In this document: positions 1 through 8,459 of the stretch, one piece after another
Layout: every line of letters begins with the position of its first letter
Numbering within the stretch: position 1 is the stretch's first letter
NCBI GenBank assembly: GCA_002726915.1
Contig: PBSY01000060.1
Location: 1-64,000, forward strand
Direction of reading: 5' to 3'
DNA from: Verrucomicrobiales bacterium
GTDB lineage: Bacteria; Verrucomicrobiota; Verrucomicrobiia; Verrucomicrobiales; DEV007
DNA: 64,000 nucleotides
The notes under the pieces: model-generated
What the model was told of the DNA's origin: nothing
Databases searched by the model: none
Seen by the model: only the letters and a program-made list of their open reading frames with translations
Position numbers and translations under genes: made by a program

Positions 1-324
1 ATCGGCACCAAGACCGAAAATCTTTTCAACCGCCTCGATCTGACCCTCTGAGCCGGCCTTGATCAGGGCCGTGTTTCCAAAGCTATCTAGGGTATCAATA
101 TCGATCCCGGTCTGTATGAAAAGATCTATACTTTCCAGGTCTCTAGCGCGAGCCGCAGGCAACTGGTTACGTGGAGAGATTCCATAACCTTTCCCCTCAA
201 GATTTTGCTGCGTGACGTTCTAGGGATCGCTACGACTAAACAGAAACAGTCCCCAGACTACCAAACTAGAGAGCAATCTTTCTGAAAAAGCGGAAAGCTT
301 AATTCAGTAAACGTTTCTCTTCAT
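1..324 (-). pseudogene. Decayed membrane-anchored ankyrin-repeat protein (3' end outside window)
   Basis: The reverse strand is open from 219 down to the window edge and encodes ankyrin-type repeats: a stretch reading DSFGNTALIKAGSEGQIEAV and ending GLGAD matches the D-x-x-G-x-TAL...GAD consensus, with a partial repeat before it. No ATG lies in that open stretch. The same frame continues upstream through a TAG at 220-222 into a hydrophobic segment (LLSSLVVWGLFLF) that looks like a signal anchor, then through a TGA at 304-306 to an ATG at 322-324. A membrane-anchored ankyrin protein interrupted by two stops is the simplest reading. The alternative is an intact protein with a TTG start and no anchor. 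The C-terminus is not visible. Confidence 0.5.
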
Positions 325-456
325 CCTAACGCACGAAATGGCGATTGGAGATTACGGTAGTGGCACTCGTTTTTTTAACTTAACCATTTTAAAAACTTAA
401 TGATCTAGCAAAATTCCACACCCTAGTGTAACGGGAAAAGTTCTCGACTTGAGATT

Positions 457-1506
457 TTGAAAGTAAACTACCTCATCGTTGGACAAGGCCTTGCTGGCTC
501 GCTCCTTGCTTGGCACTTGTTGAGTCGAGGTCAACGAGTTCTTGTCGTTGATCCAGAGGAAGAAGTCACTTCCTCAAAAGTGGCTGCCGGTTTGGTGACT
601 CCTCTCGCCGGGAATCGTTTTAACATTCCTAAAGGTCTAAGCGAGCGCCTCGACTATGCCCATTCCTTCTACTGGAGTGCCGAAGAAACCACAAGGAGCC
701 ATTTTTTCCATCACCAGCGCATTGCCCGCCTCTTCCGCTCAAAAGATGAAAGAGAAACGTGGGAGGCAAGAATTGCCGAAGACCCGGGAGCTTATAAAAA
801 ATTCTCAGGTCCTTCCTCACTCCAAAATAATAAGATCTTAGCTCCCCACGGTAGTTTCGAAATGAAAGGTGGCGGCTGGATGGATCTTCCCAAATTCCTC
901 AGCGCAACTCGCTATCACTTGCTGGAGCGACTCGGCTATGCAATTGGGCTTATTGACCCCGACGAAGTTGAAGTCGAGGAGAATTTTGTGAAGTGGAAAA
1001 ATATCGAGGCTGACGGCATCATTTTTGCTCAGGGCTGGCAGGGCAATCAGAATCGTTTTTTTGACTGGATTCCAATTAGGCCAACGGCTGGTGATATTCT
1101 CGACCTCACTATCCCAGAGATCTCCGACGTTTCTCACATCATCAATTCCGGTGGCTGGCTCATTCCAAAAGGCGAAGGTGCTTTTCGCGCAGGATCGACT
1201 TACCGCCACGATCTGGACGATCCCTACGGCTACGATGAAGGACGTACGGAAGTGATTAAGAAAGTAAACCAACTCACCCGGGCACCCTTCGAAGTCTCTT
1301 CTCAGCGGACTGGCATTCGACCAGTCATCCGTCGCAGTCAGGTTTTCATGGGACGACATCCCTCTCAGTCACGTATATTTTTCTTTAACGGCCTCGGTTC
1401 CAAAGGTGTGCTCAATGGTCCGTGGCATGCTAATCGCCTAGTCGATTACATTCTCGACGAAGTCCCTTTGCCAGAGTGTAGTGACATTCGTTCAAACTTC
1501 TTTTGA
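457..1506 (+). CDS. FAD-dependent oxidoreductase, DAO family, MnmL/MnmC-oxidase-like
   Basis: This 349-residue protein begins with a dinucleotide-binding fold (IVGQGLAGSLLAWHL, GxGxxG at residues 9-14) followed by VLVVD. It ends with a GLGSKGVLNGPWHA segment that resembles the GSRG...AP region of the MnmC oxidase domain. The family oxidises C-N bonds of amino-acid-like substrates with FAD. The start codon is TTG, because no ATG fits before the Rossmann motif. The next gene, a YtqB/MnmM-type methyltransferase, begins 4 nt after this stop. In Bacillus subtilis the oxidoreductase YurR (MnmL) and the methyltransferase YtqB (MnmM) together convert cmnm5s2U to mnm5s2U at the tRNA wobble base. By inference this gene supplies the oxidase step. 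A generic amine or amino-acid oxidase remains possible. Confidence 0.75.
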   Translation: MKVNYLIVGQGLAGSLLAWHLLSRGQRVLVVDPEEEVTSSKVAAGLVTPLAGNRFNIPKGLSERLDYAHSFYWSAEETTRSHFFHHQRIARLFRSKDERETWEARIAEDPGAYKKFSGPSSLQNNKILAPHGSFEMKGGGWMDLPKFLSATRYHLLERLGYAIGLIDPDEVEVEENFVKWKNIEADGIIFAQGWQGNQNRFFDWIPIRPTAGDILDLTIPEISDVSHIINSGGWLIPKGEGAFRAGSTYRHDLDDPYGYDEGRTEVIKKVNQLTRAPFEVSSQRTGIRPVIRRSQVFMGRHPSQSRIFFFNGLGSKGVLNGPWHANRLVDYILDEVPLPECSDIRSNFF

Positions 1507-1510
1507 TTCG

Positions 1511-2074
1511 ATGGTCAATTCAACCTCCCTGCCCCGCCCTACTGAGATGGCTCACCGCCTCCTTCGGGAGAAGCTACAACCCGGGGACCAAGCTATAGAC
1601 GCAACCGTAGGCAACGGATATGACACCCTTTTCCTTGCAGAGCAGGTCGGGCCGAAGGGACACGTTTATGGTTTTGATGTGCAGGAGATCGCCATCGAAA
1701 AAACTCGCCAACGTGTTGCGGGCCGAGAGAATATTACCCTGCGGTGCCTCAGCCATGACCTTTTGGACAGATACATTTCTGAATCTATCTCCGCCATCAC
1801 CTTTAATCTTGGCTACCTTCCCGGTGGTGATAAATCAATCACCACGCAACCTCAGACCACGATGGCTGCTCTCAGGAATTCCGTTAAAGTTCTGAAAGAA
1901 GGTGGTCTTCTGACAATCGTTGCCTACATCGGTCATGAAGGTGGACTCAGAGAAAGCAATACTGTCGCTGACTGGGCTTCCAGCCTGGACCAGAACGTGT
2001 TCAACACGGTTAGGTATGAATTTACGAACCAATGCAACACGCCCCCGTTTCTGATCGCAGTTGAGAAGCGTTAG
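1511..2074 (+). CDS. Class I SAM methyltransferase, YtqB/MnmM-like (probable tRNA methyltransferase)
   Basis: The 187-residue protein has a clear SAM-binding motif I (DATVGNGYDT, residues 30-39), an acidic residue after the second strand (GFDVQ), and the NLGYLPGGDK signature (residues 99-108) typical of YtqB proteins. YtqB was renamed MnmM after it was shown to methylate nm5s2U to mnm5s2U in tRNA. The ATG at 1511 was chosen: it lies 4 nt after the upstream oxidoreductase stop. An in-frame GTG at 1481 would overlap that gene by 26 nt and add residues unlike the family. The two genes form a tight operon, which supports a joint role in wobble-uridine modification. Confidence 0.8.
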   Translation: MVNSTSLPRPTEMAHRLLREKLQPGDQAIDATVGNGYDTLFLAEQVGPKGHVYGFDVQEIAIEKTRQRVAGRENITLRCLSHDLLDRYISESISAITFNLGYLPGGDKSITTQPQTTMAALRNSVKVLKEGGLLTIVAYIGHEGGLRESNTVADWASSLDQNVFNTVRYEFTNQCNTPPFLIAVEKR

Positions 2075-2159
2075 CTCCTCTTGGCTAAGATAAAACGCTA
2101 CCTTTTATTCCGAAGCTACCCGCAGCGAAATTCAACCTCTCGCCGCTCTCGGAGGAAGG

Positions 2160-3704
2160 TTAGTTTTTCTTTCCCTTTTTCCCTCTCGGCTGATCCGACC
2201 TGCGCATCGGGTCTTCAGGGACTTGGTAAAAAGCCTGCAGTCGTTCCAATTCAGCCTCAAGCTCTTTGCGCTTACCCGCGTATTCCGGGGAATCGTAGAT
2301 CGAGTTCATTTCACCTGGATCCTTCTTGAGATCAAAAAGTTCCCCCTCATTAAGATGATAATACTTGATTAACTTGTGCTCGCCATCGGTCACTCCAAAG
2401 TGACGGGCTACGCTATGGGCACCGGGAAACTCGTAATAGTGGTAGTAAAAGGTGGTACGCCAGTCACTGGGTGTCTCCCCCTTGAGAAGCGGAACAAGAC
2501 TTTCCCCCTGCATGTCATCGGGTATCCTAACACCAGCGATGTCGAGAAAGGTCTGAGCGAAGTCGAGATTAGAAACAATATCATTACTGACCGAACCCGG
2601 CTCAATGACACCGGGCCACTTGATCAGCAGAGGTGCCTTGAGTGACTCTTCATACATCCAGCGCTTATCGAACCAGCCGTGTTCGCCAAGATACCACCCC
2701 TGATCACTGGAGTATATCACGACGGTATTATCAGCAAGGCCCTCCTCCTCGAGGTAATCGAGAACGTCGCCAATAGTGTCATCAACAGACTTGACGCAGC
2801 GCAGGTAATCCTTCACGTAGCGCTGATATTTCCACTGGATAATCTCTTTCTCAGACATCGAGCCACGTTTTGCGATGTAGGCCTCGTTTTTGGGTTCATA
2901 CGCAGCATTCCACGCTTTTGCTTGATCCGGAGTGAGATTGTTTGGAGCTACAAGCTTGAGATCCTTCTCATTCATATGAGTCTTGATCTCCATTGTCTGG
3001 TTAGCGGCAGGACTGGCACGATTAGAATAGTCATCAAACAGTGTCGCTGGTTCGGGAATTTCCTGACCATCTAGCCAAGTAAGGTATTTAGGTCCCGGCT
3101 GCCAGTTTCGGTGCGGCGCCTTGTGTTGGAACATCAGCATGAAAGGTTTTTCTGGGTCGCGATCACTTTTCAGCCAGTCGAGCGTCTTCTCACCAATGAT
3201 GTCTGTTGTGTATCCAACGTGGCTACGCTTGCTGGCTTCCGCCTCGATGCCTCCATAGAGCATCGGAGGGTTGTAATAAGGGCCCTGACCCACAAGTACG
3301 TCGAAGTAGTCGAATCCCTGAGGCGTCGACTTCAGGTGCCATTTTCCGATCACTGCAGTCTGATACCCCGCAACGTTGAGAAGCTTGGGGAAAGTCTGCT
3401 GAGAACCGTCAAAGGTGTTTCCATTTCGAATAAATCCATTCAGGTGGCTGTGCTTACCAGTTTGGATGACCGCACGGCTCGGGCCACAAATACCATTGGT
3501 CACATAGCACCGGTTGAACTTTATGCCCTCCTCTGCGATACGATCCATATTCGGCGTAGCAATACGGGTAGCGTCATACGCACTCAGTGCTTGCTGACAG
3601 TGATCATCAGTAAAGATAAAAACAATATTGGGACGCGTGTCCTCTGCCGCAGCCGTCATGATCGACAGGACAATTACCAGAGAGATAGTTGAAAGAATCT
3701 TCAT
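2160..3704 (-). CDS. Secreted type I sulfatase
   Basis: The 514-residue protein has a signal peptide ending near AAAE (about residues 1-20), then IVFIFTDD with the metal-binding Asp pair at 33-34. The sulfatase signature C-G-P-S-R lies at 73-77, where Cys73 would be matured to formylglycine. GKWHL and the later [13 protein letters not shown] region fit the alkaline-phosphatase fold. These enzymes hydrolyse sulfate esters, usually on sulfated polysaccharides, in the periplasm or outside the cell. The C-terminus is basic (KGKKGKKN). The gene converges on the methyltransferase operon, 85 bp away. The exact substrate cannot be read from sequence. Confidence 0.92.
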   Translation of the reverse strand: MKILSTISLVIVLSIMTAAAEDTRPNIVFIFTDDHCQQALSAYDATRIATPNMDRIAEEGIKFNRCYVTNGICGPSRAVIQTGKHSHLNGFIRNGNTFDGSQQTFPKLLNVAGYQTAVIGKWHLKSTPQGFDYFDVLVGQGPYYNPPMLYGGIEAEASKRSHVGYTTDIIGEKTLDWLKSDRDPEKPFMLMFQHKAPHRNWQPGPKYLTWLDGQEIPEPATLFDDYSNRASPAANQTMEIKTHMNEKDLKLVAPNNLTPDQAKAWNAAYEPKNEAYIAKRGSMSEKEIIQWKYQRYVKDYLRCVKSVDDTIGDVLDYLEEEGLADNTVVIYSSDQGWYLGEHGWFDKRWMYEESLKAPLLIKWPGVIEPGSVSNDIVSNLDFAQTFLDIAGVRIPDDMQGESLVPLLKGETPSDWRTTFYYHYYEFPGAHSVARHFGVTDGEHKLIKYYHLNEGELFDLKKDPGEMNSIYDSPEYAGKRKELEAELERLQAFYQVPEDPMRRSDQPRGKKGKKN

Positions 3705-3875
3705 GGCGCCTTTTTACACGCCGGTTTGAAGTGAATCAATTCGGAAAGAGGAAACTCCTACGGCGCATCCGCGTCGTATTCTCTTTTGGGAGAATTGACT
3801 ACCGAAATCATTTTGGTAAGTTCTGAATTGGTTTACCGCTCCGACCCATTGCGAATCCCAGAAATAATATTGCGA

Positions 3876-4478
3876 ATGAAACCCACTATTCTCTTAGCGT
3901 TCCTGACTCTGTTCCCCTTTTCCTATGGAGATGCAGTAGCGGTCGACTACACGACTGAGATCAGACCGATTCTAAACAAGAAGTGCTATAAGTGCCACAG
4001 TGGCCCAAGAGCCAAGGGCAAACTTCGCATGGACTCTCAAGATAGTCTTAGTAAGCGGATTGGCGGTGACGACCCCGCCATCATCCCGGGCAATCCGGCT
4101 AACAGTCTTCTCACCATCAAGGCTGGTCTCCCTCGCACTGATGGAGATGCAATGCCACCGCCCCCTGCTCGCGCGCGCGGGGCCGAAGGCATGACCTCAG
4201 TTGAACTGAATCTGGTAAAGCGGTGGATCGCTGAGGGCGCCAAGTTTTCAGCTGATGATCCGGATCCTGCCCCAGAAACGACTGCCACTGCCACTGCCAC
4301 TGCCACTGAATTGCTTGATTGGAATAATACGAAGGGAGTTTCCCTAAAGGCATTCTTCGTAGCTGTGAATGCAACTCACGTAAAACTACGCAAGGATGAT
4401 GGTTCGGAATTCGTTTATCCGTTGGCGAACCTCGATGCCGCCAGCCAAGCACAAGCGAAGAAATTAGGGGCTCAATAA
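3876..4478 (+). CDS. Small secreted PSCyt1-type c-cytochrome with SHD1-like C-terminal domain
   Basis: From the ATG at 3876 the 200-residue product starts with a signal peptide (MKPTILLAFLTLFPFSYG). A c-type heme site C-Y-K-C-H follows at 37-41 and a DAMPPP segment at about 91-96, the arrangement of the Planctomycetes-type cytochrome C domain. A linker of Thr-Ala repeats (about 136-144) leads to a C-terminal segment of about 50 residues (WNNTKGVSLKAFFVAV...VKLRKDDGSEFVYPLANL) that resembles the SHD1 domain common in PVC genomes. The reading frame extends upstream to 3786, but the signal peptide fixes the start. Such cytochrome domains usually lead DUF1549/DUF1553 proteins; here the domain stands alone. 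The gene converges on the GNAT gene. Confidence 0.8.
   Translation: MKPTILLAFLTLFPFSYGDAVAVDYTTEIRPILNKKCYKCHSGPRAKGKLRMDSQDSLSKRIGGDDPAIIPGNPANSLLTIKAGLPRTDGDAMPPPPARARGAEGMTSVELNLVKRWIAEGAKFSADDPDPAPETTATATATATELLDWNNTKGVSLKAFFVAVNATHVKLRKDDGSEFVYPLANLDAASQAQAKKLGAQ
4281..4304 (+). repeat. Hexanucleotide tandem repeat (ACTGCC)x4
   Basis: Four perfect ACTGCC units followed by a degenerate ACTGAA lie inside the small cytochrome gene and encode a Thr-Ala linker. The unit is six bases, so gain or loss of copies would change linker length by two residues without shifting frame. Confidence 0.9.
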
Positions 4479-4505
4479 CGAGAGACCCTTTACTCTTTCG
4501 ATTGC

Positions 4506-5432
4506 CTAGCCGGACTCAGGCAAGAAGCTCGGCATCACCACACCTTTGACCGGCTGCGCCTCTCCCTTAACTTGGCCAAAGTGTAGCTCACAGTTACGCG
4601 CTCCAATTTCGTAGGCAGCCTGCACCAGCAGGTTACAAGACGCCGGCACTAAGAAAACGACGGACTTACCCTTGAAACGCCCGAGCTGTCTACGCAGCAT
4701 GGCTAGGGCCGCCTTCTCGCTGCGAGCCACTCCCGGGCCGATCATTCGGGATGCCGGGTGATCGACCGAAACAAGAAACCCATCCACATTTCCATCCTCA
4801 TCCTCTGAGATAACCGTGTGCCAGATTTCGTCCCCTTTTTCGATGAAATAGCAGTAGTCGCGTTCACGCGATATCCCGCTGATCTCAAACTCGATCTGCC
4901 CCATCGCGACAAAATCCGACGGACCGGCTTCACGAACAGTGGGCAAGGAGTTGTCTTCTTGTATTTCTATTCCGTTAGATGGAACGTCAATCACCATGTC
5001 CTGGTAAATCGAAGTCGGGACAAATCCAGATCGGTTGTAAAGCGAATATGAATCGAGGTTGAGTGCGCTGGACACCAGCCTTAACGGCAACGCCCTTGAA
5101 TCTGTGTATTCGATAATATGCCTCAGAAGTAAGCCGGCGATGCCATGCCCGAAGTAATTAGGATGCACGTTCATGATTCCGAGGGAAACGTGAGTTTCTC
5201 TCGGGTGAAAAAAACAAGACCCAATGACCATCTGGGTCTGTGGATGCTCGACGACGAGACCACACTCCGGATCTAGATCTTCGTAGACTTCTGGAAAGAC
5301 ACGGCAATCCTTCGGGGAGCATTGAAAGATAGAATGACCGGAATGCTGCTGATACCAGCCATTAGTAGAAAGGAAAATCAACTCGGCAACTTCATCGAAG
5401 TCAGCAGGCACCATCATTCTCGACGAAAACAT
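4506..5432 (-). CDS. Tandem GNAT-fold N-acetyltransferase
   Basis: This 308-residue soluble protein carries two GNAT-like halves. The N-terminal half has the acetyl-CoA motif A pattern (LGIMNVHPNYFGHGIAGLLL, around residues 85-105) and the SLYNRSGF motif B ending near residue 137. The C-terminal half (about 160-300) is a more divergent copy with VARSEKAALAMLR and a NLLVQAAYEIGARNCELH end, lacking the clear Q/RxxGxG/A loop. The family transfers acetyl groups to amines of small molecules or proteins; the substrate is unknown here. The gene converges with the cytochrome gene and is separated from fabG by 145 bp. Confidence 0.8.
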   Translation of the reverse strand: MFSSRMMVPADFDEVAELIFLSTNGWYQQHSGHSIFQCSPKDCRVFPEVYEDLDPECGLVVEHPQTQMVIGSCFFHPRETHVSLGIMNVHPNYFGHGIAGLLLRHIIEYTDSRALPLRLVSSALNLDSYSLYNRSGFVPTSIYQDMVIDVPSNGIEIQEDNSLPTVREAGPSDFVAMGQIEFEISGISRERDYCYFIEKGDEIWHTVISEDEDGNVDGFLVSVDHPASRMIGPGVARSEKAALAMLRRQLGRFKGKSVVFLVPASCNLLVQAAYEIGARNCELHFGQVKGEAQPVKGVVMPSFLPESG

Positions 5433-5577
5433 GGCTTTGGCTTACAAAATCTCCCGCGCTTTGGCAATTCAAATTCCAGAAGAAGAAGGCCCCAAAATTC
5501 CAGTTCCAGATGGAAATGAGGCTTTTGTAATATGAAAAAAATAGGATTAAAAGGAAATCAGCCTTCCTCGCTTGTTC

Positions 5578-6324
5578 CTACATGACCATGCCACCGTCTA
5601 CCGTCAGGACCTGACCGGTGATATAGCGAGCTCCGTCGCTGGCAAGGAAAGTTACCGCGTTTGCAATATCGTGAGTCTCACCAAAGGATCCCAGCGGAAT
5701 CTCTTTCTTGATCTGTTCCTGAACTTCTTCAGTCAGTTCGCCGGTCATATCGGTTACAATGAAACCCGGCGCCACGGCGTTGACACATACCTGGCGACCG
5801 GCAAATTCCTTAGCAAGCGCTTTCGTAAATCCAATCAGGCCGGCCTTACTTGCCGCGTAGTTTGTCTGCCCTGCATTTCCCATCAAGCCAATAACAGAAC
5901 TAATATTAATTATTCTAGCATTCTCTGCCTTCAACAAGCCTCTTTGAAAAGCTTTCACAGCGTTAAACGCTCCCTTTAGATTCGTATCCAAAACCGTATC
6001 CCAGTCTTCCTCGCTCATTCGGAGTGCGAGCCCATCGCGGGTCACACCCGCATTGTTCACTAGAATACTTGGCGCCCCCATTTCGGCAGTCACCAACTTG
6101 CCGAACTCGATCGTGCTGTCATAATCGGAAATGTCGACCGCATAAGCTTTCGCCGTACCGGGGCCGGCGGCATTTAATTCGTCAGCAGCGACTTGAGAAT
6201 TCGATTCTGTTCGACTTGCGACAGCTACCTTGGCACCAAGACCAACGAAAGCCCTGGCTATTTCCTTACCGATGCCCCGACCAGACCCGGTCACGACGAC
6301 AACTCGATCTTCAAATGAACGCAT
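5578..6324 (-). CDS. fabG: 3-oxoacyl-[ACP] reductase FabG
   Basis: The 248-residue short-chain dehydrogenase has TGSGRGIG (residues 12-19) for NADPH binding, NNAG near residue 91, and the catalytic S...Y..K set in SSVIGLMGNAGQTNYAASKAG. The C-terminus ITGQVLTVDGGMVM is the classic FabG ending. It reduces beta-ketoacyl-ACP in each cycle of fatty acid elongation. Length and motifs match the housekeeping enzyme rather than a general SDR. No other fab gene is adjacent: acpP and fabF, its usual partners, are absent from both sides. Confidence 0.92.
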   Translation of the reverse strand: MRSFEDRVVVVTGSGRGIGKEIARAFVGLGAKVAVASRTESNSQVAADELNAAGPGTAKAYAVDISDYDSTIEFGKLVTAEMGAPSILVNNAGVTRDGLALRMSEEDWDTVLDTNLKGAFNAVKAFQRGLLKAENARIINISSVIGLMGNAGQTNYAASKAGLIGFTKALAKEFAGRQVCVNAVAPGFIVTDMTGELTEEVQEQIKKEIPLGSFGETHDIANAVTFLASDGARYITGQVLTVDGGMVM

Positions 6325-6707
6325 GCGCCGTTAATCTCACAGAGAAACCCGGGCTGCAACGAAAATCCCACTATTTACGGACCAACGATCTGACCTTTAA
6401 CGGCCTAACCCTTCTTCAGTTGGCAGTAAAAAATCGCTGTTTGGTTCAGGTAAACGGCGCAGTAGATAACCGCGAGAACAACCTTAATTTGCGCCTCTCG
6501 CTGCTATCTTATGACTAAATTATTCCTTCTCCGACGATTCTCATGAGTCGGACTGCCGCGACTATCACACCCCTAGAATCCAAAGGTTAGCCGAGATCCG
6601 AAAATCGATCTGACCTAGGGAAGCACCCTGATGCGACACGGGAAATAGAGGGACCCTCGATGATGCCGGGGGCGAAAGTATCAGCAATGAATTAGATCGC
6701 TTCCGCT
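6325..6707. other. Intergenic region with no recognised feature
   Basis: This 383-bp stretch lies upstream of fabG and downstream of the ClpX-like gene, both on the minus strand. Open frames in it are extensions of frames overlapping fabG and show no recognisable domain. No tRNA, riboswitch or convincing terminator was seen. It probably holds the fabG promoter. Confidence 0.5.
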
Positions 6708-8375
6708 TCAGCTCGGTTCTTGAGAATCCGAATCTCCTAAATCCAATTCTACTTGGGACGACTCTTCCTTCTCATAGCTGGCTACAACAAGGCCACTGAG
6801 AAACTTATCTGGATCTTCGAGAGCGCTCGAGGGAATCGGAAAAGAATCCTGCCCCGTATTCTTTTTGATCAATTTTAGACCAAACTGGTAGTCCCGGAAG
6901 GACTCATCGCAGAGTTGGAGGACACTCTGACCCCGTTCTTCAGCAAGACTAGCCAGGCGAGTTACCGTATCGCTCTCGAAGGCCAACTTAACGCCATAAT
7001 CCTGCTCGAACTTACGTTTAAAAGCCGCCAGCTCTGAGACAACCCGCGAATCCGCAAAGGTTTCAGCTTCGCTGAGAATGGTGGCCAAAACCTCGGAAGG
7101 CTCGTTTACGAGATCACCATCTACCGTCAATTCGGTTACACTGGTCCCGGGTAACTCAAATTTGAAGTTGCGCAGTAATCGTTCGCAAACCGTCATGAGC
7201 CCGCGGGCACCCGTTTTCTCCTCAGCCGCCGCTGCTGCAATCATCTCGAGTGCACTATTTTGAAAATTCGCCTGAATTCCAAATGCTTCAAACTCTCTTT
7301 CATACTGGCGAATAAGGCTTCCCTCAGAGTTTTTCATGATCTCGAAAAGATCTTCTTTTTCAAGGTGCTCACAGACTACCCGGACCGGAAGTCGGCCAAT
7401 AAATTCGGCCTCAAATCCAAACTCAATAAAATCCTGAGTCCCAACTGCCTCTTTGAGTGCCGCTTTTTCAGCTTCAGTTGTCTGTTCTGCCCCAAACCCG
7501 ATAGCACCCTGCCTCAAACGTTTCTCGACAATTTTTTCGAGGCCGGAAAAAGCGCCGCTCACGATGAAGAGAATGTGACGCGTGTTGATCGTGTCCTTGC
7601 TCGGCTTGCCTCGCCCCTGATCGAACATCGCCTGCATCTGCGACTGGATATCCTGTGGATTGCGCACTTGAACTTCCGTTTCTTCCATCAGTTTCAACAA
7701 TGTCGTTTGCACCCCGCGACCGCTCACATCACGGCCGCCCGTCGCAGAGGACGTCGCGATCTTGTCGATTTCATCGATGTAGACGATACCGTATTCGGCC
7801 AGTTCCACATCTCCATCAGCCTTTCGAACCAGCTCCCTGACTAGGTCATCGACGTCAGCGCCAACGTATCCCGTTTCCGAAAATTTCGTCGCATCCGCTT
7901 TGACGAAGGGGACTCCGATTAGTTCGGCAATGTGCTTTACGAGATAGGTCTTACCAACACCGGTCGGCCCTACCACAATTACATTTTGCTTAGCGAATTC
8001 GATTCTCTCTGCTGCCTGAGAATCGCCAACTACGAGTCGGCGGAGGTATTGAGCGTGATTGTAGTGATCACAAACCGCAATCGACAATGCCTTCTTTGCC
8101 TCGTCTTGCTTTATCACAAATCGATCGAGGTGATGCTTGATCTGTCTCGGAAGAAGATCAAAATCAAAAACATCGGCCCTTTCTTTTTTCGGGTCATGGT
8201 TTTCGCCGCTTGAAGCCGGGGTTGGCTCAGAAGGAAACGGACTTCCGCTACTAGGCATCGCTGAAAAGGACACGTTATCGCCAAAATTCGACTTCAGAAA
8301 ATCAGAAAGCTTTCGGGAAATCTCATTAGGATCAGGATATCCCGGGGGTGGAATCTCTTCGTCTTTGTCTGACAT
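6708..8375 (-). CDS. ClpX-like AAA+ unfoldase lacking the zinc-binding domain
   Basis: From the ATG at 8375 the 555-residue protein contains Walker A GPTGVGKT (136-143), pore loop GYVG (169-172), Walker B IVYIDEID (197-204), the ClpP-docking IGF tripeptide (292-294) inside GAIGFGAEQ, and the GRLPVRV arginine-finger region (327-333). This is the ClpX core. The usual N-terminal four-Cys zinc domain is missing and is replaced by about 60 Pro/Ser-rich residues. After the ClpX small domain (ending near 430) an extra segment of about 125 residues extends to an acidic tail. An in-frame TTG at 8390 is a less likely start. The IGF loop suggests it can still engage ClpP, but adaptor recognition must differ from canonical ClpX. 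Confidence 0.85.
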   Translation of the reverse strand: MSDKDEEIPPPGYPDPNEISRKLSDFLKSNFGDNVSFSAMPSSGSPFPSEPTPASSGENHDPKKERADVFDFDLLPRQIKHHLDRFVIKQDEAKKALSIAVCDHYNHAQYLRRLVVGDSQAAERIEFAKQNVIVVGPTGVGKTYLVKHIAELIGVPFVKADATKFSETGYVGADVDDLVRELVRKADGDVELAEYGIVYIDEIDKIATSSATGGRDVSGRGVQTTLLKLMEETEVQVRNPQDIQSQMQAMFDQGRGKPSKDTINTRHILFIVSGAFSGLEKIVEKRLRQGAIGFGAEQTTEAEKAALKEAVGTQDFIEFGFEAEFIGRLPVRVVCEHLEKEDLFEIMKNSEGSLIRQYEREFEAFGIQANFQNSALEMIAAAAAEEKTGARGLMTVCERLLRNFKFELPGTSVTELTVDGDLVNEPSEVLATILSEAETFADSRVVSELAAFKRKFEQDYGVKLAFESDTVTRLASLAEERGQSVLQLCDESFRDYQFGLKLIKKNTGQDSFPIPSSALEDPDKFLSGLVVASYEKEESSQVELDLGDSDSQEPS

Positions 8376-8459
8376 AACTAAAATCAACAACTAATAATAC
8401 GACGCTACTGCCATCTTTGGCTCCCACGATTACAACCACACTCTTTTTTTGTAGGGAGC

